From: Beijerinckiaceae bacterium
Lineage (GTDB): Bacteria; Pseudomonadota; Alphaproteobacteria; Rhizobiales; Beijerinckiaceae
NCBI GenBank assembly: GCA_947455285.1
Contig: CANGOK010000052.1
Span: 1-14,197, forward strand
Direction of reading: 5' to 3'
DNA: 14,197 nt
The notes beneath the pieces are model-generated. The model was not told the origin of the DNA, ran no database searches, and saw only the letters and a program-made list of their open reading frames with translations. Below, piece by piece: positions 1-5,134 of this stretch. Made by a program: the position numbers and the translations under genes. Each line of letters starts with the position of its first letter. Positions within the stretch are counted from its first letter, which is position 1.

Positions 1-517
1 GGTCAGCGTCGGCGGCGCGGTAAAGGGCGCGCCCGCCATGCCCGTCGTCGCGCGAGCTTATATAATGTCCCGTCGCCAGCACATGGGCGCCGAGGTCCTT
101 CGCCGTATCGAAGAGGTCGGCGAATTTGATGTGCTGATTGCAGGCTACGCAGGGAATGGGCGTCTCACCCGCCACATAGCTGCGCGCGAAGGGCTCGATC
201 ACCTTCTCCCGAAAGCGGGATTCATAATCGAGCACGTAATGGGGAATGCCCAGCCGCTCGGCGACCCGCCTTGCGTCGGCTATGTCCTGACCCGCGCAGC
301 AGGCGCCCTTCCGCTTGGTCGCGGCCCCATGATCGTAGAGCTGAAGCGTGACGCCCACGACGTCATAGCCATCCCGCTTAAGCAGGGCGGCCACGACCGA
401 CGAATCCACCCCGCCCGACATGGCCACGACCACGCGCGTCTGCGCGGGCTCGCGGGCGAGGCCGAGCGAGTTGACGGGGATGGATGACTGCGAGCTCAAC
501 AGCATGGACAAGGTCAT
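1..517 (-). CDS. mnmA: tRNA-specific 2-thiouridylase MnmA (5' part, cut by window start)
   Basis: Cytoplasmic enzyme that adenylates and then thiolates U34 of tRNA-Lys, -Glu and -Gln, taking sulfur from a relay that starts at a cysteine desulfurase. Reading the minus strand from ATG at 517 gives 172 complete codons before the window ends. The PP-loop SGGVDSS lies at residues 34-40. A short insert with a KRKGACCAG stretch follows at about 68-76, as I remember for alphaproteobacterial MnmA. The PCVACN motif at about 122-127 carries the catalytic cysteine (C123). The C-terminal part with the second catalytic cysteine lies outside the window. No clear Shine-Dalgarno precedes 517. A second in-frame ATG at 505 is possible, since conserved sequence begins only near residue 28. 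It is divergent from sciP. tRNA-Glu, one of its substrate families, is encoded 7 kb away, but here as the CTC isoacceptor, which lacks U34. Confidence 0.96.
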   Translation of the reverse strand, partial: MTLSMLLSSQSSIPVNSLGLAREPAQTRVVVAMSGGVDSSVVAALLKRDGYDVVGVTLQLYDHGAATKRKGACCAGQDIADARRVAERLGIPHYVLDYESRFREKVIEPFARSYVAGETPIPCVACNQHIKFADLFDTAKDLGAHVLATGHYISSRDDGHGGRALYRAADAD

Positions 518-640
518 GTTCAAATCTTCAACAAAGGAGAAAGACCCAACTAGCGGCCAAATGCAACCTTGAGCTGGCCTCCTCACGCGCTCTTGCACGA
601 AGCGTTATTTGCAAACACCCGATCAAGGGGTGATGGATCG

Positions 641-648
641 ATGGTTAA
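641..648 (-). promoter_or_regulatory. CtrA half-site (TTAACCAT) upstream of sciP
   Basis: The minus strand reads TTAACCAT, the extended half of the CtrA recognition sequence. The partner TTAA seven bases away is absent, so this is a half-site only. In Caulobacter sciP transcription depends on CtrA, which makes a CtrA site here plausible. It lies 187 bases before the sciP start. Confidence 0.4.
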
Positions 649-739
649 GGCAAGCTTTGCGCCTGTCCCGAAGAGGCACGCAAAAAGGCTGTTTCCTAAC
701 GAATTGGCAAGAAATGGAGCCTTTTTGGCGTTTTTTGGC

Positions 740-756
740 GGGAGGGGCGGGAGGGG
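740..756 (+). promoter_or_regulatory. G-quadruplex motif in the sciP leader/promoter
   Basis: Four G-tracts (GGG, GGGG, GGG, GGGG) are separated by single bases A, C, A. Single-base loops are the arrangement known to give very stable parallel quadruplexes. The motif is on the sciP-coding strand, 79 bases before the start codon, so it could fold in DNA during transcription or in the mRNA leader if transcription begins upstream. Function is inferred. Confidence 0.5.
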
Positions 757-834
757 CTGTTTCAGCAAATCTTAAATGAAGGCGGCCTATGCTCACGGGG
801 TAGTAATTGGTTAGTCGAGTAGCGAGTGCGTACC

Positions 835-1110
835 ATGACTGATGCCCACCGGCCGCGAGTCAAATATGTTATTGGCCCCGACGGGAGCCCTCTGACAGTC
901 GCTGACCTGCCCCCCACGGGCACCAAGCGGTGGGTCATTCGCCGCAAGGCCGAGGTTGTCGCCGCGGTACGCGGGGGCCTGCTTTCCCTCGAAGAGGCCT
1001 GCAGCCGCTACACCCTGACCGTCGACGAGTTCCTGAGCTGGCAGATGTCGATCGACCAGCATGGCCTCGCCGGCCTGCGCACGACGCGCATCCAGCAATA
1101 CCGCCAGTAA
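835..1110 (+). CDS. sciP: SciP, CtrA-antagonising transcriptional regulator (DUF1153)
   Basis: Small DNA-binding protein that, in Caulobacter, represses CtrA-activated genes and ctrA itself, confining CtrA activity to part of the cell cycle. The 91-residue product is almost entirely the conserved family sequence: RPRVKYVIGPDGSPL near the N-terminus, TKRWVIRRKAEVVAAVRGG (the basic DNA-contacting region) at about 29-48, then a helix-turn-helix with LSLEEACSRYTLTVDEF, and an RTTRIQQYR tail. ATG at 835 is preferred because family members start just before the RPRVKY block. An in-frame GTG at 826 would add three residues. A strong terminator follows. It lies within 4 kb of ctrA and chpT, its functional partners. 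Confidence 0.96.
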   Translation: MTDAHRPRVKYVIGPDGSPLTVADLPPTGTKRWVIRRKAEVVAAVRGGLLSLEEACSRYTLTVDEFLSWQMSIDQHGLAGLRTTRIQQYRQ

Positions 1111-1129
1111 TCATCCTTTTCGGCTACGA

Positions 1130-1158
1130 AAAACGCGCCGGTTCGTCCGGCGCGTTTT
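1130..1158. terminator. Bidirectional rho-independent terminator between sciP and the YbhN-like gene
   Basis: Perfect 12-base stem: AAAACGCGCCGG (1130-1141), loop TTCGT (1142-1146), CCGGCGCGTTTT (1147-1158). The A/T ends give a U-run in both directions, so it can end sciP from the left and the convergent membrane-protein gene from the right. Confidence 0.9.
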
Positions 1159-1182
1159 CTTTTGCCTGCGGAAGACCGAGGT

Positions 1183-2238
1183 TCAGCGTCCCTCTGGCGG
1201 AGACGCCTGAACCATCGCCTTGGTAGACGTGCCGAGCTGGGAGCGCTCGAAAAGGACGATCGCGGGGATCGCCATGGCGAGCGGCAGCAAAAGATAGAAT
1301 AGGCGCCATACCAACAGAGCGGCGAAGACCGCCGTGGCCGGGACGTTCGGCATGACGGCCAGAAATACGGCTTCCATGACCCCTACCCCGCCGGGAACCT
1401 GCGAAAGCAAGCCCGCCGAGAAGGACAGAAGAAAGGCGCCCATAACAATGTGGAAGCCAGGATTTCCTTCTACGGGCAAGGCGAAATAGATGATGCCCGC
1501 TGCGCCAATCAACTCCAGAGGCGCGGCCAGACATTGGCGAGCCACGACCGGCAAGCGCGGGTAGACGATCTTGAAGTCGCCGATCTTGAGCGGACGCAGC
1601 TTCAACCATGCGCCAAGCACGTAGACGAAGCAAAAGGCCAGCAGTCCCGCGCCCACGAGCCGCGCCGCGGTGTCGCCAATGGCGAAATGACGCGAGAGAG
1701 ACGTGAGCGGCTCAATGATTTGCGGCTCGGCCAGCAAAACCAGACCAAGCAACATCAAAGTGCCGAAGGCGAAGGTGAAGGAGCAAAGCGCGACCAGCAC
1801 CGCGATTTCCCCTGCGCTCAATCCCTTGGCAGTATAGGCGCGAAGGCGCACCATGCCGCCCGAGACGACCGACGCCCCGATATTGTGCGACAAGGCGTAG
1901 GTCACAAAAGAGCAGACGGCTATATAGAAGAATGAAATGCCCTGCTGCCGGCCTAGATGGATGAGCGCGATGCGGTCATACCAGGCGAGCGCAGCATAGG
2001 CGACAAGCGTCGAGCCGAAGGCGAGCAGATAGGCATGGGGCGGGATCACCGCCAGCTTCGCGCCAATGACGCTGGCGATCACTTTGAGATGATCCCAAAG
2101 ATCGCCGGTCTGCAGCAACGCCCTGACGGCCAGATCGCTGGCAGCTTCAGCCTTCAGCTTCATATAAAGAAGCTTGACGGACATGACGACAGCGATGAGG
2201 CCGAGAATCGGCCAGATAAATTCGAGGTAACGCTTCAT
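1183..2238 (-). CDS. YbhN/UPF0104 (AglD/MprF flippase-like) integral membrane protein
   Basis: 351-residue inner-membrane protein with about eight hydrophobic segments. It belongs to the lysylphosphatidylglycerol synthase transmembrane (UPF0104/YbhN) family, whose members resemble the flippase half of MprF but here without the aminoacyl-transferase half. Family hallmarks are SHNIGASVVSGGMVRLRAY in the middle and SQVPGGVGVMEAVF in the C-terminal third. The lipid it handles, if any, cannot be told from sequence. The start is uncertain. The frame stays open to an ATG at 2292, but the extra 18 residues are arginine- and glycine-rich and non-hydrophobic. MKRYLEFIW at 2238 leads directly into the first membrane segment, so I use it. 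Neither start has a clear Shine-Dalgarno. It lies downstream of fliJ on the same strand. Confidence 0.85.
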   Translation of the reverse strand: MKRYLEFIWPILGLIAVVMSVKLLYMKLKAEAASDLAVRALLQTGDLWDHLKVIASVIGAKLAVIPPHAYLLAFGSTLVAYAALAWYDRIALIHLGRQQGISFFYIAVCSFVTYALSHNIGASVVSGGMVRLRAYTAKGLSAGEIAVLVALCSFTFAFGTLMLLGLVLLAEPQIIEPLTSLSRHFAIGDTAARLVGAGLLAFCFVYVLGAWLKLRPLKIGDFKIVYPRLPVVARQCLAAPLELIGAAGIIYFALPVEGNPGFHIVMGAFLLSFSAGLLSQVPGGVGVMEAVFLAVMPNVPATAVFAALLVWRLFYLLLPLAMAIPAIVLFERSQLGTSTKAMVQASPPEGR

Positions 2239-2359
2239 CCCGTCCGCTTGCCTGCCGGTTGAACCCCTTCGGCGAAGCGCCGACGGTTTCATCCCTGCAC
2301 GAGCAGAGACCGGCTTGCAAGACGGATCAAGCCAAGTTCACGTTCTATTGTGAAGCGGA

Positions 2360-2761
2360 TTAGAGGCGTGGAGCGCTGAGGCCGATCATGTCGAGGTCGG
2401 CGCGTTCGCGCAGCGGCTCGATGCGCTCGCCTTTTTCGCGACCTTCGAGGATCTGGACCTTGGCGAGCTCTTCCAGAGCTTCGGCGTGATGAGCCTTGGC
2501 CTCGACGAGCTGGGGACGCAGGTCTTCGGCGGACTGCATGAGATTGTCGCGCCGCACCCGCGCTGCACGCGCATAGGTGGAATAGGCGAAGTGGTTCATG
2601 TCCGTGACGCCGCTGCGCTGTTCCTCCAGCGCGATCTCGCGATCGAGATCACTGGCCATGCGAGCGAATTCAGCGATCATCGCCTCAATCTGCGAGACCC
2701 GGCGACGCTTTTCCTCAGCCTGAAAACGTTTCAGGCGGATCAGTGTATCCCGCGACTTCAT
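2360..2761 (-). CDS. fliJ: FliJ-like flagellar export protein
   Basis: 133-residue coiled-coil protein, the usual size for FliJ, the soluble component of the flagellar type III export apparatus that links the FliI ATPase to the FlhA gate. The start MKSRDTLIRLKRFQAEEKRRRVSQIE is typical of alphaproteobacterial FliJ. Heptad-like charged helices follow (EIALEEQRSG, then RRDNLMQSAEDLRPQL), ending DMIGLSAPRL. The frame extends upstream to 2929, but a GGAG at 2769-2772 sits seven bases before the ATG at 2761, and conserved sequence begins there. No fliI or other flagellar gene is in the window. Its leader contains a very stable hairpin (2794-2815), and a CtrA box lies further upstream, consistent with CtrA control of flagellar genes. 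Confidence 0.88.
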   Translation of the reverse strand: MKSRDTLIRLKRFQAEEKRRRVSQIEAMIAEFARMASDLDREIALEEQRSGVTDMNHFAYSTYARAARVRRDNLMQSAEDLRPQLVEAKAHHAEALEELAKVQILEGREKGERIEPLRERADLDMIGLSAPRL

Positions 2762-2768
2762 ACGCATA

Positions 2769-2772
2769 CTCC
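2769..2772 (-). promoter_or_regulatory. Ribosome binding site that fixes the fliJ start
   Basis: The minus strand reads GGAG followed by seven bases and then ATG at 2761. It is too close to the ATG at 2767 and unrelated to the longer frame reaching 2929, so it supports 2761. Confidence 0.7.
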
Positions 2773-2793
2773 AAGACGCATATCTAAAGACAG

Positions 2794-2815
2794 CCGGAGG
2801 TCCGAAGACCTCCGG
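2794..2815 (-). promoter_or_regulatory. Perfect hairpin with UUCG tetraloop in the fliJ leader
   Basis: On the minus strand CCGGAGGTC pairs with GACCTCCGG over nine bases around a TTCG loop closed by C-G, the exceptionally stable cUUCGg form. It ends 32 bases before the fliJ start. No U-run follows, so it does not look like a terminator. It may stabilise the mRNA 5' end, act as a processing boundary, or affect initiation. Confidence 0.65.
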
Positions 2816-2971
2816 ATAACGATCAATCCGCGAGACGGATTCACCATGCCGCATGGAAGTTGACCGTTTCTTACCTACAGAGAGTGACGGTGAAGATTTT
2901 TGACGGCGATGGATCCGCTCGAAAGCCACGCGTTCATATCTGCGTGGCGGCGCCAGTGATTCTCTAGCCCA

Positions 2972-2988
2972 TTAAGAAAATGCTAACC
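2972..2988 (+). promoter_or_regulatory. CtrA box TTAA-N7-CTAAC
   Basis: Reads TTAAGAAAATGCTAACC: TTAA, seven bases, then CTAACC. It matches the CtrA consensus TTAA-N7-TTAAC with one mismatch, and continues as CTAACCAT like the extended half-site. It lies 211 bases before fliJ and 345 before ctrA, so it could serve either gene. Confidence 0.65.
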
Positions 2989-3061
2989 ATCCAAGCGAAT
3001 GCTGGAGCGATGGGGCTGCGCCTTCATTTTCACGATGGTGAAGCGATTTTGGCGAGAGCTT

Positions 3062-3075
3062 GATTCGAAAGAATC
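3062..3075. promoter_or_regulatory. Paired GANTC (CcrM) sites as an inverted repeat upstream of ctrA
   Basis: GATTC (3062-3066), GAAA, GAATC (3071-3075) form an inverted repeat of two CcrM methylation sites. In Caulobacter the methylation state of a GANTC in the ctrA P1 promoter controls its firing, so these are candidates for the same role. Position relative to a transcription start is unknown. Confidence 0.55.
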
Positions 3076-3200
3076 CGTTAGCCAACATTCTTAAAGCATT
3101 TTCTCAGGTAAATTATTTCTGTTATCTCGCCGAAATCGGCACATTTTCGGCCATTTTCATTCTTTTTGCGTTCGGGCTTGCCTGCGGGAATCAGATTTTG

Positions 3201-3226
3201 TTAACCATTGACTGTTAATTTTTTAA
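3201..3226 (+). promoter_or_regulatory. Putative CtrA autoregulatory element of ctrA
   Basis: An exact TTAACCAT octamer (3201-3208) is followed by TTAA at 3215 and TTAA at 3223. None of the pairs has the standard seven-base spacing (gaps are 10 and 4), so occupancy must rest on half-sites. It lies about 107-132 bases before the ctrA start. CtrA autoregulation is established in Caulobacter and inferred here. Confidence 0.55.
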
Positions 3227-3332
3227 CGGCGGAATTCGGCGGGTTGTTCGCCCGTCTTTTGGAACCGCCTCGCCAGACGCGGTGTCGGTCTGGCTTGTAG
3301 ACGCGTTCCATAGGGCAATGGTGGGGACTGAT

Positions 3333-4034
3333 ATGCGCGTACTATTGATCGAAGATGACAGCGCTACGGCCCAGAGCATCGAATTGATGCTCAAGTCGGA
3401 GAATTTCAACGTCTATACGACGGATCTTGGCGAAGAGGGCATCGACCTCGGCAAGCTCTATGACTACGACATCATCCTTCTGGACCTGAATCTTCCGGAT
3501 ATGTCCGGTTATGAAGTCCTGCGCACCCTGCGCGTCGCCAAGGTGAAGACGCCCATCCTCATTCTCTCCGGTCTCGCCGGCATCGAGGACAAGGTGAAGG
3601 GTCTTGGTTTTGGCGCCGACGACTATCTGACCAAGCCCTTCCACAAGGATGAGCTTGTAGCGCGCATCCACGCCATCGTTCGCCGCTCGAAGGGCCATGC
3701 CCAGTCCGTGATCGCCACCGGCGACCTCGTCGTGAACCTCGACCAGAAGACGGTCGAAGTCAGCGGCATGCGCGTGCATCTGACCGGCAAGGAATATCAG
3801 ATGCTGGAGCTGCTCTCGCTGCGCAAGGGCACGACGCTCACCAAGGAAATGTTCCTCAACCACCTCTATGGCGGGATGGACGAGCCGGAACTGAAGATCA
3901 TCGACGTCTTCATCTGCAAGCTGCGCAAGAAACTCGCGAACGCTAGCCAGGGCCGCAACTATATCGAAACCGTCTGGGGCCGCGGCTATGTGCTGCGCGA
4001 ACCCAACGACGCCGAAGAGCGCATCATGGCGTGA
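3333..4034 (+). CDS. ctrA: Cell-cycle response regulator CtrA
   Basis: OmpR/PhoB-type response regulator that acts as a master cell-cycle transcription factor. It activates flagellar, division and envelope genes and, in some species, silences the origin. It receives phosphate from ChpT. The 233 residues comprise a receiver domain with acidic pocket E7, D8, D9, phospho-acceptor D51, S79 and K101, then a winged-helix domain from about 125 to 225 (HLTGKEYQMLELLS, then KIIDVFICKLRKKL, ending WGRGYVL). The open frame begins upstream at 3282, but ATG at 3333 is preferred: the receiver fold starts there, GGGG lies six bases before it, and D51 then matches Caulobacter numbering. The C-terminus ends IMA rather than the double alanine used as a ClpXP tag in Caulobacter. 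A strong terminator follows. Confidence 0.98.
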   Translation: MRVLLIEDDSATAQSIELMLKSENFNVYTTDLGEEGIDLGKLYDYDIILLDLNLPDMSGYEVLRTLRVAKVKTPILILSGLAGIEDKVKGLGFGADDYLTKPFHKDELVARIHAIVRRSKGHAQSVIATGDLVVNLDQKTVEVSGMRVHLTGKEYQMLELLSLRKGTTLTKEMFLNHLYGGMDEPELKIIDVFICKLRKKLANASQGRNYIETVWGRGYVLREPNDAEERIMA

Positions 4035-4061
4035 GCCCAAAAGGTCTCACCAAGAATAAAG

Positions 4062-4085
4062 AAACCCGCCTCGTGCGGGTTTTTT
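4062..4085 (+). terminator. Rho-independent terminator of ctrA
   Basis: Stem AAACCCGC (4062-4069), loop CTCGT, GCGGGTTT (4075-4082), within a run of six T. It starts 27 bases after the ctrA stop. Confidence 0.9.
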
Positions 4086-4102
4086 CATGTGCGCAGGCAA
4101 AC

Positions 4103-4130
4103 AAAAAAGCCGTCGGAGACCGACGGCTTT
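4103..4130 (-). terminator. Rho-independent terminator of chpT
   Basis: Perfect 11-base stem AAAGCCGTCGG (4106-4116) and CCGACGGCTTT (4120-4130) with a three-base loop. On the minus strand it is followed by a run of six T (4103-4108), so it ends transcripts coming from chpT. It stands back to back with the ctrA terminator. Confidence 0.9.
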
Positions 4131-4153
4131 GATGCGTTTGGGGCTGACCTTGA

Positions 4154-4831
4154 TTACTCGGCCGCCACCTGCGCGCAACCAGCAAGGGTGCGCGACGAGA
4201 TTTCGATGCAATCGGGCAGGACCGCCACATGGATGTCCATGCTGCATTCGCGCGCGATGAGGCCGGTGTAGAAAGCCTGAACGCCATGGGCGTCGACATG
4301 GTCGGTGCGCGGCTCTCCCGCGATCAGGGCGGGCACATGATCGGCGAGGCGCAGATGCGGCCCCTTGGTGTTCACAGCCAATTCGGTATTTCCATCGGCG
4401 TCGGAGATGGTCACGGTGATGACGCCGCCGCGCGGAATCGTCGCCGCCGCGATGAGGCACATGTTGAGGACCAGCTTCACCTTGTTCTTCGGCATAAGCA
4501 CGCGCGGGGCGTTCCATTCAAGCTTGGTGCGATCGTCGACGAAGAGGTTGCGCGCGACCTTTTCGGCGTCGCCCGTATCGATCGAAGCGCCGGCGGAGCC
4601 AGCAGCGCCAAAGGCAAGCCGGCAGAATTGGAGCCGGGCGGACGCCGTATTGGCGCTCTTCTTGATGAGATCGAGCGCAAAATTGCGCATCTCGGGATCG
4701 CTCTCGTCTTCAAGAACTTCGAGCCCGTTCACAATGGCCCCGACGGGGCTGATCACGTCGTGGCAGACGCGCGAGCAAAGCAGCGCGGCGAGATCGAGAG
4801 GGTCCAGTGCGAATACCGACATGTGCGTCAT
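4154..4831 (-). CDS. chpT: Histidine phosphotransferase ChpT
   Basis: Phosphotransferase that carries phosphate from the hybrid kinase CckA to the response regulators CtrA and CpdR. With the start at 4831 the product has 225 residues, close to Caulobacter ChpT. The H-box CSRVCHDVISPVGAIVNGLEVL lies at about 19-40 with the phospho-accepting histidine H24, and forms the first helix of the dimeric four-helix bundle. The C-terminal half is a degenerate GHKL-like ATPase fold without visible ATP-binding motifs, as in the family. The open frame extends to 5050, but the added residues are not family-like. ATG at 4831 (MTHM) and 4822 are both possible; GGA nine bases before 4822 gives that one slight support. 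Convergent with ctrA, its target, and preceded by a dense GANTC cluster. Confidence 0.95.
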   Translation of the reverse strand: MTHMSVFALDPLDLAALLCSRVCHDVISPVGAIVNGLEVLEDESDPEMRNFALDLIKKSANTASARLQFCRLAFGAAGSAGASIDTGDAEKVARNLFVDDRTKLEWNAPRVLMPKNKVKLVLNMCLIAAATIPRGGVITVTISDADGNTELAVNTKGPHLRLADHVPALIAGEPRTDHVDAHGVQAFYTGLIARECSMDIHVAVLPDCIEISSRTLAGCAQVAAE

Positions 4832-5134
4832 CCGTATGAAGGGCGCTGCGCGCCACGGCCTCAAGCAAAACGCCCCCGCCCAGCGAAAGACCGGGGGATA
4901 CGCCACATCTACGCAACTGAACAAACAATGGGAGAACGTGAGGAAATGATTCGACTCAATAGACTCCCAATTAACACATGGGTAATCGACTGATTCGCGC
5001 TTGTGAAGGGCTTTGTGAGTCGGCAGGCGCTCAACTGACACTTTTTTCAAGCAGAATCTGCGCTTTATGCAGGATTGCCAATGATGAGCGGATTATGCTC
5101 TGTGAACGGCATGCAACCCCACGATGGGGATGCC
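4832..5134. other. Intergenic region between divergent chpT and cysQ with GANTC cluster
   Basis: 303 bases. The part next to chpT is GC-rich and has a loose inverted repeat (CCCCCG/CGGGGG). The middle holds six GANTC sites and a single TTAAC at 4971-4975. The end next to cysQ contains CTTTTTTC and the palindrome GCAGA-A-TCTGC. Longer reading frames of chpT (to 5050) and cysQ (from 5075) enter it but are not supported by family alignment or ribosome sites. Confidence 0.6.
4948..5058. promoter_or_regulatory. Cluster of six GANTC (CcrM) methylation sites upstream of chpT
   Basis: GATTC 4948-4952, GACTC 4953-4957, GACTC 4962-4966, GATTC 4992-4996, GAGTC 5017-5021 and GAATC 5054-5058. The first two abut directly, and the last sits in the centre of a small palindrome. 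Random 50% GC sequence would have one per 256 bases, and less at higher GC. Methylation-dependent control of chpT and/or cysQ is inferred. Confidence 0.7.

Larger units (their letters stand above)
518..834. other. Intergenic regulatory gap between divergent mnmA and sciP
   Basis: 317 bases with no convincing gene. Small ORFs on both strands at 569-775 have no recognisable protein character. What can be seen is a CtrA half-site (TTAACCAT on the minus strand, 641-648), two copies of TTTTTGGCG at 722-730 and 732-740, a G-quadruplex motif at 740-756, and an isolated TTAA at 772-775. I cannot place -35/-10 boxes for either gene with confidence. Confidence 0.6.
2762..3332. other. Regulatory region between divergent fliJ and ctrA
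   Basis: 571 bases without a convincing gene. It holds the fliJ leader hairpin (2794-2815), a second small inverted repeat (AATCCG at 2825-2830 with CGGATT at 2836-2841), a near-perfect CtrA box (2972-2988), a TTAACCAT octamer with two further TTAA tetramers (3201-3226), and five GANTC sites (2838, 2958, 3062, 3071, 3188). The stretch from about 2960 to 3230 is clearly more AT-rich than surrounding coding DNA, as expected of promoters. I see no fliI remnant. Confidence 0.75.

Noticed and set aside
569..775. Small ORF in the mnmA-sciP gap, and a mirror ORF at 583-768
   Set aside because: No ribosome site and no protein character. Overlaps the G-rich repeats, so it is read as chance.
1450..2262. 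Plus-strand ORFs of 161 and 101 codons opposite the membrane-protein gene
   Set aside because: Charged low-complexity translations typical of the antisense of a hydrophobic GC-rich gene. The minus-strand frame shows clear family motifs.
2762..3332. Remnant of a fliI gene between fliJ and ctrA
   Set aside because: No Walker motif or other FliI-like stretch can be read in any frame. The region is AT-rich promoter-like DNA.
3342..4040. Long minus-strand ORF (232 codons) opposite ctrA
   Set aside because: It mirrors the codon structure of ctrA, has no recognisable family features, and the plus-strand gene is certain.
4229..4993. Plus-strand ORF of 254 codons opposite chpT
   Set aside because: Antisense shadow. 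The minus strand encodes ChpT with its H-box.
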